64,000 bases of DNA, from positions 62,001 to 126,000 of the forward strand of contig NZ_JAQQFR010000006.1 of NCBI RefSeq assembly GCF_046025915.1. The letters are read 5' to 3'. The notes below the pieces were generated by a model that was given only the letters and a program-made list of their open reading frames with translations, ran no database searches and was not told the origin of the DNA. Shown here one piece after another: positions 16,818-24,892 of this stretch; the stretch's first letter is position 1, and each line of letters begins with the position of its first letter. The translations under genes and the position numbers were made by a program. The DNA is from Herbaspirillum rhizosphaerae_A. Lineage in GTDB: Bacteria; Pseudomonadota; Gammaproteobacteria; Burkholderiales; Burkholderiaceae_D.

Positions 16818-17057
16818 ATGACACTGATTGCATATCTCAATTCTCTCTCTGCAGAAAAGCGTAGCCAGCTGGCGCAGCGTTGCGGCACATCGTTTGATTA
16901 CTTGCGCCAGATTGGCTATGGCAATCGCGCTTGCTCTCCGCTGATTGCTGTTTGCATCGAGGCAGAGTCTCTGGGCGCTATTACCCGCAAGATGCTATTC
17001 CCGGACGATTGGGGCAAGCTCTGGCCAGAGTTGCTGGAGAAGCGCGGTGACGGTTGA
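16818..17057 (+). CDS. YdaS/Cro-like DNA-binding protein
   Basis: A 79-residue helix-turn-helix protein of the YdaS/Cro-like group often found opposite S24 repressors. It has the expected pattern: a short N-terminal helix, SQLAQRCGTSFDYLRQIGYGNR as the helix-turn-helix, CSPLIAVCIEAESLG as the third helix, and the typical C-terminal stretch LFPDDWGKLWPEL. No Shine-Dalgarno sequence precedes the ATG at 16818, and the predicted transcription start is at or beside that ATG, suggesting a leaderless message. It is transcribed away from the S24 repressor. The membrane protein that follows may be in the same transcript. Confidence 0.75.
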   Translation: MTLIAYLNSLSAEKRSQLAQRCGTSFDYLRQIGYGNRACSPLIAVCIEAESLGAITRKMLFPDDWGKLWPELLEKRGDG

Positions 17058-17182
17058 TTTCGCCTCACGGACTTCCTCGCAGGACAAATTGCTGCCGCCT
17101 GCATGCCTTTGCTGTGCCTGCGATTCGCGAGCAGCGACAAGTTGGCGCCGCTCCTGATCAAAATCCTCTTTCCAGTCCTTTC

Positions 17183-17878
17183 ATGTCTTTTCTTCTCTCC
17201 GCATCGTGCAAGACAGTGGGCGCAGCGGGTACGTCCGTGATTGCGCAGTCATTTCTCTTTGCTGCGACGGTGGTGATATTGCCCGCGACGTTTTACTGGC
17301 AATACATACGCCGTCAATGGTGGCGACTGGGGGTTGGGCTGAGCGCTTTTGTCTTAATGCAGGACTGGCTGATGTGGAAAGACAAGGGCAGTCTCGGAGA
17401 GACTTTTTTCGGTGCGACAGCATTGTTTGGAATTCTGTATCTGCCGATTGTCGCGCTGTGGGAAGGTAATCGCCGTCTCGCTCGCAAACTTGCCGGTGAT
17501 GCTTATGCGGAGGTTCCGCTGCGTGCATCTGAATGTCTGCTTCTCATTGCCTTGTCGATCCCGATGCATTTGCTTATGTTTGTTGTCATCAACGTGATGA
17601 GTGTGACGAATGTTTTCGCTCTTGATGCTTTGCAGGCCGGCAGCGACGTCGTGAATTGCTTGTTCAGTTTTGCACAGCCAGTGAGTTTGCAGGCGTATCG
17701 GGATGCTCTGAATATCCTTTTGGCGGCGATTCCCGTGTTGTTGTCGGTGACTGTACTGGCGTCATGGTTTCGTCGTAGCCGAAGGGACCATCTTGCGATG
17801 TCATGGCATGTGTATTTCGCGGTGACACCGGGAGTGCTATGCGGCGGCATGTTGCTGGCGTCGTTGTTCACGCGCTAG
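17183..17878 (+). CDS. Six-helix membrane protein of unknown function
   Basis: A 231-residue polytopic membrane protein I do not recognise. Hydrophobic segments lie near residues 18-40, 46-64, 75-93, 117-140, 175-196 and 207-228, with basic clusters between them (RRQWWR, NRRLARK, RRSRRD) that fit cytoplasmic loops. No catalytic motif is evident. The ATG at 17183 begins a clean first helix but has a poor ribosome-binding site. The frame is open back to a TTG at 17054 that overlaps the stop of the YdaS-like gene, so a longer, coupled product is possible. It ends at a strong bidirectional terminator, making it the last gene of a putative YdaS-membrane-protein unit controlled by the divergent repressor. 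Confidence 0.6.
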   Translation: MSFLLSASCKTVGAAGTSVIAQSFLFAATVVILPATFYWQYIRRQWWRLGVGLSAFVLMQDWLMWKDKGSLGETFFGATALFGILYLPIVALWEGNRRLARKLAGDAYAEVPLRASECLLLIALSIPMHLLMFVVINVMSVTNVFALDALQAGSDVVNCLFSFAQPVSLQAYRDALNILLAAIPVLLSVTVLASWFRRSRRDHLAMSWHVYFAVTPGVLCGGMLLASLFTR

Positions 17879-17884
17879 CGAAAA

Positions 17885-17919
17885 TAAAAAAGCCGTCATC
17901 GTTGAAGATGACGGCTTTT
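17885..17919. terminator. Bidirectional terminator between membrane-protein gene and pepA
   Basis: AAGCCGTCATC (17890-17900) and GATGACGGCTT (17907-17917) form a perfect 11-bp stem with a six-base loop, an A-run on one side and T-run on the other. Confidence 0.9.
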
Positions 17920-17990
17920 CGTGCTGTGGAGGGGGGCTTAACCAGGCTGGATAAGCCTCCTTGAATCGCGTTAAAACTCCCTCCGTAGAT

Positions 17991-19514
17991 TTACGCGCGT
18001 GCTTTTTGTGCCTTCTTGGCTTGATTCAGCAAGAAGGTGGTCAGCAGCGGGACAGGGCGGCCACTGGCGCCCTTGGTCGCGCCACCGCGCCATGCGGTGC
18101 CGGCGATGTCCAGATGCGCCCAGGTGTACTTCTTGGTGAAGCGTTCCAGGAAGCATGCCGCGGTGACGCTGCCGGCCGGTTGGCCGCCGATGTTGGCGAT
18201 GTCAGCGAAGTTTGATTTCAACTGTTCCTGATAGACGTCCTGGATAGGCATGCGCCATGCTGTGTCGCCGCTGGTCTTGCCGGCTGCCAGCAACTCGTTG
18301 GCGAGCGCATCATGTGCGTCGTCTTCGCGTGTGAACAGGCCTGAGTTGTGATGACCCAGTGCCACCACACAAGCGCCTGTCAGCGTGGCGATGTCGACCA
18401 CGACGGCTGGTTTGAAGCGTTCAACATAAGTCAGCGCATCGCACAGGATCAGGCGGCCTTCAGCATCGGTATTCAACACTTCAATGGTCTGACCCGACAT
18501 CGAGGTCACGATATCGCCTGGCTTGGTAGCGCTGCCGGAAGGCATGTTTTCGCAGGTAGGGATGACGCCGATGACGTTGAGCTTCAGTTGCAGCTCGGCG
18601 ATGGCGCGGAAGGTGCCCAGCACGGAAGCGGCACCGCACATGTCGTACTTCATTTCATCCATGGCTGCACCCGGCTTGAGCGAAATACCGCCGGTGTCGA
18701 AGGTGATGCCCTTGCCGACCAATACGGTCGGGGCTTCCTTGGTTTTGCCGCCCATGTGCTTGAGGACGATGAACTTTGGTGGTTCGTCGCTGCCATTGGT
18801 GACCGACAGGAAGCTGCCCATCTTGAGTGCTTCCAGTTGCTTGCGGTCGAGCACTTCGACGCCCAGCTTGTATTCCTTGGCCAGTTTCTTTGCCGTGTTG
18901 GCGAGATAGGTCGGCGTGCAGATATTGCCCGGCAGGTTCGCCAGATCCTTGCTCAGTTCCATGCCGTTGGCCAGCGCTACCGCTTCGGCCAGGCCAGCTT
19001 TGGCAGCGGCTGTTGCCGCTGTGGAGACACCGATGGCGATTTTCTTCACGCCGGTCGGGACGGGATCTTTTTTGCTCTTCATCGCGTCAGAGCGATAATT
19101 GTTGTCGCGTGCGGCCAGCACCAAAGCGCGAATGGCCCAGGCAATGTCGCGGCCCTTGATTTTGTCCAGCGGCAGTGCAACCAGTGCATCGTTGGCGCCG
19201 ACGGTTGTCAGTGCGCGCACGGTCGCTTGTGTTGCGGCGGAGAAACTTTTTTCGACGATGTCGTCATCAGCACCCAGGCCGACCAGCAACACGCGTTCGG
19301 CGGCAACGCCGGTCAGGCCGCGCAACAGTAAAGTGGAGCCGGGTTTGCCGGTGATGTCGCCGGATTTGAGCGCGTTGGTGATCGCGCCCATCGTATCCAA
19401 TGCTTGCGCAGCTGGAGTCAGCTTGCGGTTTTCAAAGACGCCAATCACGAGTGTGCCGGTCTTGGCGGCGGTGACGGAGGTTTTTGCGTCCAATGTTTTT
19501 ATGCTAAAGTCCAT
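17991..19514 (-). CDS. pepA: Leucyl aminopeptidase (M17)
   Basis: A 507-residue cytosolic aminopeptidase that removes N-terminal residues, with a preference for leucine, using two divalent metals. The M17 signature NTDAEGRL is present in the C-terminal catalytic half, together with VGKGITFDTGGISLKPG (active-site Lys and metal Asp) and DMCGAASVLG. The N-terminal macro-like domain covers about residues 1-170. Length is normal for PepA, which in enterobacteria also binds DNA as XerB. It is divergent from lptF with a 112-bp shared upstream region, an arrangement common in proteobacteria. Confidence 0.96.
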   Translation of the reverse strand: MDFSIKTLDAKTSVTAAKTGTLVIGVFENRKLTPAAQALDTMGAITNALKSGDITGKPGSTLLLRGLTGVAAERVLLVGLGADDDIVEKSFSAATQATVRALTTVGANDALVALPLDKIKGRDIAWAIRALVLAARDNNYRSDAMKSKKDPVPTGVKKIAIGVSTAATAAAKAGLAEAVALANGMELSKDLANLPGNICTPTYLANTAKKLAKEYKLGVEVLDRKQLEALKMGSFLSVTNGSDEPPKFIVLKHMGGKTKEAPTVLVGKGITFDTGGISLKPGAAMDEMKYDMCGAASVLGTFRAIAELQLKLNVIGVIPTCENMPSGSATKPGDIVTSMSGQTIEVLNTDAEGRLILCDALTYVERFKPAVVVDIATLTGACVVALGHHNSGLFTREDDAHDALANELLAAGKTSGDTAWRMPIQDVYQEQLKSNFADIANIGGQPAGSVTAACFLERFTKKYTWAHLDIAGTAWRGGATKGASGRPVPLLTTFLLNQAKKAQKARA

Positions 19515-19626
19515 CGCTTGTCCTTAGTTTGCTGTTTGCTTCCTGATTTTGCTACATCGTTTGCAGTATCTACTACGCATTCTGCTTCGTTTTCTGCTTC
19601 ATTGACCCTTGTGATTATAAGCCCGA

Positions 19627-20754
19627 ATGATTTTTGAGCGCGCTCTTCGACGCGAATTGATGAGCACCGCCGGCGCAGTGTTCACAACGCTATTTACCAT
19701 CATCCTCACTGTGATGTTGATCAAGATCCTCGGCCAGGCGGCCGGTGGACAAGTCAACTCGCAGGACGTGCTTGCGCTGATCGGCTTCCAGGCACTGAAC
19801 TACATGCCCATCATTCTGATTCTCACCGGTTTTATCTCGGTGCTGCTGGTGGTCACCCGTAGTTATCAAGATTCCGAAATGGTGGTCTGGTTCGCCTGTG
19901 GCCTGAGCCTGACGCGCTGGATCAAGCCGGTGCTGCGTTTCGGCTGGCCGATCATTCTGCTCACGGGCATTCTCAGTTTCGTGGCGACACCTTGGGCCAA
20001 CCAGCAAAGCGCGCAGTTCCGCGAACGCTTTGAGAAACGCGAAGACATCGCCCGTGTCTCGCCCGGTAAATTCCAGGAGTCGGCAACTGCCAACCGGATC
20101 TTCTTCGTTGAAGGTATTTCCGGCGATGCCAGCAAGGTCAAGAATGTTTTCGTCAACACATTCCGCGACGGCAAGAATAGCATTGTGGTTGCCAAAGAAG
20201 GTGAGATGGAAGTTGATAAAGACGGTGAAAAATTCGTCGTCATGAGCAAAGGCCGGCGCTATGACGGCGTACCGACACAGCCCGACTTCCAGATGGTTGA
20301 ATTCGAACGTTACGGCCTGTTAGTCGGCGGTCAATCCCAGGCCTCGATTGGTGAAAAATCGGTGCGTGCATTGCAAAGCTGGGAATTGCTCGCACTAAAC
20401 AATAATTTCAGTCGTGCCGAGATGCTCTGGCGCCTGGCATTGCCGCTGATGTCGTTAACACTGATCCTGCTTGCGATTCCACTTTCGTTTGTCAATCCTC
20501 GCGCGGGTCGTTCCATCGGCCTGTTAGTCGCGCTGCTGCTGTTCGTTGTCTATAGCAATACCGTCAGTGTATTCCAATCATCGGTGGCGCAAAGCCGCAT
20601 CTCATTCATGCTGGGATGGTGGCCGCCGCATCTGGTGGTGGCGCTGATTGTGGTCGGGTTGTTCTTCTGGCGACTGAAGGTCAACAGTCGTTATCATCCG
20701 GCCGTCTTGTGGTCCGGCATGCGCCGTGCGCTTACTCTGAAACGGCAGGGCTGA
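19627..20754 (+). CDS. lptF: LPS export ABC transporter permease LptF
   Basis: A 375-residue YjgP/YjgQ-family permease. It has three N-terminal membrane helices (about 12-35, 50-75, 98-120), a large periplasmic beta-jellyroll region (about 130-265), and three C-terminal helices (about 275-350). LptF and LptG form the membrane part of the LptB2FG complex that extracts LPS from the inner membrane and hands it to LptC. The start MIFERALRRELMSTAGAVF is typical. Its stop overlaps the lptG start as TGATG, so the two are translationally coupled. Confidence 0.95.
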   Translation: MIFERALRRELMSTAGAVFTTLFTIILTVMLIKILGQAAGGQVNSQDVLALIGFQALNYMPIILILTGFISVLLVVTRSYQDSEMVVWFACGLSLTRWIKPVLRFGWPIILLTGILSFVATPWANQQSAQFRERFEKREDIARVSPGKFQESATANRIFFVEGISGDASKVKNVFVNTFRDGKNSIVVAKEGEMEVDKDGEKFVVMSKGRRYDGVPTQPDFQMVEFERYGLLVGGQSQASIGEKSVRALQSWELLALNNNFSRAEMLWRLALPLMSLTLILLAIPLSFVNPRAGRSIGLLVALLLFVVYSNTVSVFQSSVAQSRISFMLGWWPPHLVVALIVVGLFFWRLKVNSRYHPAVLWSGMRRALTLKRQG

Positions 20755-21887
20755 TGAGAGTCTTACAACGTTATATCACCGCCGAGATCGTACGCTCGGT
20801 GGCATTTGCCCTGGCGGCTTTTTTGGCGCTGTTTGCTTTCTTTGAACTGATGGGGCAACTGGAAGCTGTCGGCCGCAATGGCTATCAGCTGCAAACCGCC
20901 TTGCTGTATGTCGCGATGGGTTTGCCCGGGAATGTCTATGAACTGATGCCGACAGCGGTGCTGATTGGCACCATCTACGCGTTGGCGCAATTCGCCGCCA
21001 ACTCCGAGTTCACCATCATGCGCGTGTCCAGCATGTCGACACGCATGACCGCCAAGGCGCTGGCGAAGATCGGATTTGGCTTTGCCATCTTCACGATTTT
21101 GTTCGGTGAGCTGGTTGCGCCGAAAACGACCGAGTTTGGCGAGAAGCTTAAACTGCAGGCGCAAGGCTCTTCGCTGTCGCAACAATTCCGCTCCGGCCTG
21201 TGGGCCAAGGACGTGATCAAAGACAATGGGTTGGACGGCAACGTCATCGGCACGCGCTTTCTGAATATTCAACGCATGACTCCTGAGGGCATGCTGGAAG
21301 GCGTGAAGATCTATGAGCTGGACAAGGACTTCCACATGTCCGACATGATCGTGGCTGCCCGCGGCGACTATTTGGGTGAGCACAAGTGGCAACTGACCGA
21401 TGTGCAGAAGACGACCTTCATCGCCAATGACAAAGCCAGCGCTATCACGTCGCCAATCACGACCAGCAAAAACAAGACGACGACCTTCATCTCCGAGGTG
21501 ACACCGGAGATTCTGTCGGTGCTGTTTGCCGATCCTGATCGCATGTCGGCTTACGATTTGCGTGCCTACACCAAGCATCTGGAAGCCAATAACCAACGCA
21601 CCGAGCGCTACGAAATCGCTTTCTGGAAGAAGGTTGTGTATCCGCTGTCGATCTTCGTGATGATGGCGCTGGCCTTGCCGTTTGCGTATTTGCATTTCCG
21701 TGCCGGCGGCGTCAGCCTGAAGATCTTTACCGGCATCATGATCGGTGTCAGTTTTCAGCTGATCAACAATCTGTTCTCACATCTTGGCTTGCTCAACAGC
21801 TGGCCCGCGCTATTGACGGCGGCATTGCCAAGCACCTTGTTCATGCTCATGGCAATCGTCGCGTTACGTTGGGTTGAGCGGCGCTAG
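20754..21887 (+). CDS. lptG: LPS export ABC transporter permease LptG
   Basis: A 377-residue partner of LptF with the same plan: three N-terminal helices, a periplasmic domain and three C-terminal helices. The start MRVLQRYITAEIVRSVAFAL at 20754 overlaps the lptF stop by one base, which decides it against an upstream GTG-type start. The coupling helix region FTIMRVSSMSTRMTAKALAKIG matches where LptB docks. LptB, LptC and LptA are not in the window. cbiX begins 16 bp after the stop. Confidence 0.95.
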   Translation: MRVLQRYITAEIVRSVAFALAAFLALFAFFELMGQLEAVGRNGYQLQTALLYVAMGLPGNVYELMPTAVLIGTIYALAQFAANSEFTIMRVSSMSTRMTAKALAKIGFGFAIFTILFGELVAPKTTEFGEKLKLQAQGSSLSQQFRSGLWAKDVIKDNGLDGNVIGTRFLNIQRMTPEGMLEGVKIYELDKDFHMSDMIVAARGDYLGEHKWQLTDVQKTTFIANDKASAITSPITTSKNKTTTFISEVTPEILSVLFADPDRMSAYDLRAYTKHLEANNQRTERYEIAFWKKVVYPLSIFVMMALALPFAYLHFRAGGVSLKIFTGIMIGVSFQLINNLFSHLGLLNSWPALLTAALPSTLFMLMAIVALRWVERR

Positions 21888-21903
21888 TTCACAATACACT
21901 CTC

Positions 21904-22281
21904 ATGAAAAAATCGCTAATTCTTTTCGCCCACGGCGCCCGTGATCCCAATTGGGCGGAACCGTTTCGCCGCTTGCGCGCACTGACGCAGGTGAGTCTAC
22001 CGGACGTGGCGGTCGAGTTGGCTTTTCTGGAGTTGATGACACCTGACTTGCCGCAACTGGCGGCGCAGCAGATTGCCGATGGTGCGCAGCAGGTGACGAT
22101 CGTACCGGTGTTTTTGGGCCAGGGCGGACACGTCCGGCGTGATTTGCCGACGTTGATCGATCAGTTGCGGCAAGCCCATCCGGGTATTCAATTTCAGGTG
22201 ACAGAAGCGGCCGGTGAAGATGCCGGCGTGCTGCAGGCGTTGGCGAACTACTGTGTCGCGAGTATCAGTAGTTCAAAATAA
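21904..22281 (+). CDS. cbiX: CbiX-type sirohydrochlorin chelatase
   Basis: A 125-residue single-domain class II chelatase. It begins MKKSLILFAHGARDPNW, with the conserved His of the active site in FAHGARD, and has the second metal-site region in VPVFLGQGGHVRRDLP. Short CbiX/SirB-type proteins insert cobalt or iron into sirohydrochlorin. With cobA and cysI nearby, iron insertion to give siroheme is the likelier role here; this is inference. The ATG at 21904 starts the domain exactly. It is 16 bp after lptG and ends in a nine-base convergent overlap with csaA. Confidence 0.88.
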   Translation: MKKSLILFAHGARDPNWAEPFRRLRALTQVSLPDVAVELAFLELMTPDLPQLAAQQIADGAQQVTIVPVFLGQGGHVRRDLPTLIDQLRQAHPGIQFQVTEAAGEDAGVLQALANYCVASISSSK

Positions 22282-22644
22282 GCGCGAACCGTCAGGCACA
22301 GCCTGATCAGGTGCGAACAACACCACTTCTCCTTGTGCGTCGGGGAATCCCAGCGTTAATACTTCCGACATGAACTTGCCGATTTGTCGTGGCGGAAAGT
22401 TGACCACGGCCGCCACCTGCTTGCCCACCAATTGATCAAGCTGATAGTGCGTCGTGATCTGCGCGCTGCTTTGTTTGATGCCGAGCGTAGGGCCGAAGTC
22501 AATCTTCAGCTTGTAGGCTGGTTTGCGGGCTTCAGGGAAGGCTTCGGCAGAGAGGATCGTGCCGATGCGAATATCGACCTTGAGAAAATCGTCGAAACTA
22601 ATCGGCGCTGCGGCCGGGGCGCTGGAGTCGTGTAGCAGGTGCAT
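22273..22644 (-). CDS. csaA: CsaA-like tRNA-binding-domain protein
   Basis: A 123-residue protein consisting of one EMAP/tRNA-binding OB fold. FDDFLKVDIRIGTILSAE opens the domain, as in CsaA and the C-terminal domain of MetG, and VVNFPPRQIGKFMSEVLTLG is the conserved second half. CsaA was described as an export-related chaperone in Bacillus; a tRNA-binding or dimerisation role is equally possible. The gene is the last of the leftward cys/cobA group, 61 bp after cobA, and overlaps the cbiX 3' end on the opposite strand by nine bases. Confidence 0.85.
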   Translation of the reverse strand: MHLLHDSSAPAAAPISFDDFLKVDIRIGTILSAEAFPEARKPAYKLKIDFGPTLGIKQSSAQITTHYQLDQLVGKQVAAVVNFPPRQIGKFMSEVLTLGFPDAQGEVVLFAPDQAVPDGSRLF

Positions 22645-22705
22645 GCGATGTGCTCAGAAAAATAAGCGTTGTTGCAAGGTGGCTCGGCCGCAATTCAGCC
22701 GCGGT

Positions 22706-23464
22706 TCAGCCGCGATTCGCCAGCGCTTCGCCAATCATGACGAGCACCGGGCCGCTGCACTGAGTCAGGCCTTGTTCCAGCGTGCCGAGTTCCAGATCAA
22801 GGATACGCTCGTTGTCGCGGCTGCAATTTTCCACCACCACCACCGGCGTCGTCCGGGCATAGCCGAGGGACAGCAAACGCTGGGCCGTTGCCGTCGCTTC
22901 ACGGCCGCCCATGTACTGCACCAGCGTATCGCCGTTGGGCATGATGAATTCGGTCGGCTCATCCGGCGCCGTGCTGGAGGTGAACAGCGACACGCTGCGC
23001 GCGATCCCGCGTTTGGTCAGGGGGCGTTGCGCGGACGATGCTGCCGCCAGCGCGGCAGTGATGCCGGGAACAATTTCGTAAGGAATGTTTTGGCTGTCGA
23101 GGGCGCGCAATTCTTCGTCGGCGCGGCCGAACAGCATCGGGTCGCCGCCTTTCAGGCGCACCACCATACGATACTGGTGTGCACATTCAATCAGGCGTTC
23201 ATTGATGACTTGTTGCGCCGTAGAGCGCTGGCCACTGCGTTTGCCGACAGAGATCTTGACGGCTTGCGGGCATAATTCGAGCATTTCTTCGGTGACCAGC
23301 GCATCGTGCAACACGACATCCGCCAGGGCAAGCAGACGCGCGCCACGCACTGTAATCAGATCTGCAGCACCGGGACCGGCGCCGATCAGATAAACCTTGC
23401 CGATGGGTGTCGCGGAAAGAGGAGGCGTTGGCGCGTTGGCTGAATTGGCTGGGGCTGAGCTCAT
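22706..23464 (-). CDS. cobA: Uroporphyrinogen-III C-methyltransferase
   Basis: A 252-residue SAM-dependent methyltransferase that converts uroporphyrinogen III to precorrin-2, the entry to siroheme and cobalamin. After a low-complexity start, the core begins GKVYLIGAGPGAADLITVRG, followed by DVVLHDALV, VVRLKGGDPMLFGRADEE (SAM-binding) and VPGITAALAAAS. It is the methylase part only; the CysG N-terminal dehydrogenase/chelatase is absent. It lies downstream of cysN and supplies the siroheme path for CysI. The ATG at 23464 is chosen since the upstream alternative lies inside a hairpin; no good Shine-Dalgarno sequence is visible. Confidence 0.93.
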   Translation of the reverse strand: MSSAPANSANAPTPPLSATPIGKVYLIGAGPGAADLITVRGARLLALADVVLHDALVTEEMLELCPQAVKISVGKRSGQRSTAQQVINERLIECAHQYRMVVRLKGGDPMLFGRADEELRALDSQNIPYEIVPGITAALAAASSAQRPLTKRGIARSVSLFTSSTAPDEPTEFIMPNGDTLVQYMGGREATATAQRLLSLGYARTTPVVVVENCSRDNERILDLELGTLEQGLTQCSGPVLVMIGEALANRG

Positions 23465-23483
23465 GCTGAAAATAATAAGAATC

Positions 23484-23506
23484 GCAGCCCGGCACATACC
23501 GGCTGC
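23484..23506 (-). other. Hairpin with T-rich tail between cysN and cobA
   Basis: On the minus strand GCAGCCGG pairs with CCGGCTGC-type bases (one bulged base) around a six-base loop and is followed by a T-rich stretch that runs into the cobA start codon. It could be a weak terminator or attenuator separating cobA from the cys genes. Confidence 0.4.
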
Positions 23507-23566
23507 TGTGCGTTCCAGCCCGTCATTTCGGGTGAAATTTAGGGTGAAACGCCACAGCAGCGATTA

Positions 23567-24892
23567 TCAGGCATCCAGACGGATCATGCCAGCGGCAACC
23601 GTTTGATGCGTGACTTCGTCGATCAGGATGAAGGCGCCGGTCGCGCGGATGGTGTCGTAGCTGTCGACAGCAATGGCTTGCTGCACGTTGATCGATACAC
23701 GGGCAATGTCATTGAGCTTGAGCGATTCGGCCGGATGACGTTCCTGTGTGTTGATATCAAGCAAGGTATCAACCTTGGACACGCGCGCCGCGACCTGCTT
23801 GGTGGTGTGCTTGAGCCAGTATTTACGGCGTGGATCGAGCGCGTCTTCCGACAGCCAGCACAGATCGGCGTTGACGGTCTTGAGCAGTGTCGGCGCATTT
23901 TCCGCCGAGGCCAGCATGTCGCCGCGCGAAATGTCCAGATATTCGTCCAGTAGAATCGTCACCGATTGCCCGGCCGATGCCGATTGCAGCGAACCGTCCA
24001 GTGTCAGGATATCTTTGACCGTCGCGGTCTGGCCGCTTGGTTGCACCAGTAATTTGTCGCCTTTGCTGACTTTGCCAGCTTCGATACGGCCCATGTAGCC
24101 ACGGAAATCGTTGGCTTCGTGGCCGTTGTGGCGCGCCACAAGTTGTACCGGGAAACGGAACGGCTCTTCGTGTGCATCTTCGTACACCGACAGCGATTCC
24201 AGAAGTTCGATCAGCGTCGGGCCTTTGTACCACGACAAGTTGTCGCCGGCGGTCACAACGTTGTCGCCCGCCAGCGCCGACAGCGGAATCGGACGTACGT
24301 CCTTCAGGCCGAGTTGCGCCGCGAACTCCTGATACGCGCCGACGATGCGGTCGTACACGGTCTGGTCATAGTTCACCAGATCCATCTTGTTGACCGCGAC
24401 CACGACGTGCTGGATTTGCAGCAGGTGAGCGATGGTCGAGTGGCGCTTAGTTTGTGTCAGCAATTCAACGCTGCCGTCGTCGCCCAGTTTGACCTTGGAA
24501 ACGTCGATCAGAATGATCACCGCATCGGCGGTCGAGGCGCCGGTCACCATGTTACGGGTGTACTGCTCGTGGCCTGGCGTATCGGCGATGATGAACTTGC
24601 GCTTGGGCGTGGCGAAATAGCGGTAGGCCACGTCGATGGTGATGCCTTGTTCGCGCTCAGCTTCCAGACCGTCGGTCAGCAGTGACAGATCGATGGTGTC
24701 GCCCACGGTGCGCTTGTGCTTGGCGCGCGAGATGGAGGCGAGCTGGTCGGCGAAGATGCCCTTGCTGTCGAACAGCAGGCGGCCGATTAGCGTGCTCTTG
24801 CCATCATCCACCGAACCGGCGGTGATGAAGCGCAGCAGGCCACGTTCATGGGACGTAGTATTCAAGTCTTTTTCGGCAACAGTGGCATTCAT
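23567..24892 (-). CDS. cysN: Sulfate adenylyltransferase subunit 1 (GTPase)
   Basis: A 441-residue EF-Tu-like GTPase that drives ATP sulfurylase, forming adenosine 5'-phosphosulfate with CysD. The P-loop is in TAGSVDDGKSTLIGRL, switch II in DTPGHEQYTRNM and the guanine site in VAVNKMDLV. Two beta-barrel domains follow. It is CysN only, without the fused CysC kinase domain, in agreement with direct use of APS by the neighbouring CysH. Its start overlaps the cysD stop by one base (TGATG), giving tight coupling for equal subunit production. Confidence 0.96.
   Translation of the reverse strand: MNATVAEKDLNTTSHERGLLRFITAGSVDDGKSTLIGRLLFDSKGIFADQLASISRAKHKRTVGDTIDLSLLTDGLEAEREQGITIDVAYRYFATPKRKFIIADTPGHEQYTRNMVTGASTADAVIILIDVSKVKLGDDGSVELLTQTKRHSTIAHLLQIQHVVVAVNKMDLVNYDQTVYDRIVGAYQEFAAQLGLKDVRPIPLSALAGDNVVTAGDNLSWYKGPTLIELLESLSVYEDAHEEPFRFPVQLVARHNGHEANDFRGYMGRIEAGKVSKGDKLLVQPSGQTATVKDILTLDGSLQSASAGQSVTILLDEYLDISRGDMLASAENAPTLLKTVNADLCWLSEDALDPRRKYWLKHTTKQVAARVSKVDTLLDINTQERHPAESLKLNDIARVSINVQQAIAVDSYDTIRATGAFILIDEVTHQTVAAGMIRLDA

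Noticed and set aside
16033..17878. Complete prophage or integrative element around the S24/YdaS genes
   Set aside because: No integrase, terminase, capsid, tail or lysis gene and no flanking direct repeats were seen; both sides are normal chromosomal genes.
18348..19331. 327-codon open frame opposite pepA
   Set aside because: Shadow of pepA; composition without any protein fold signature.
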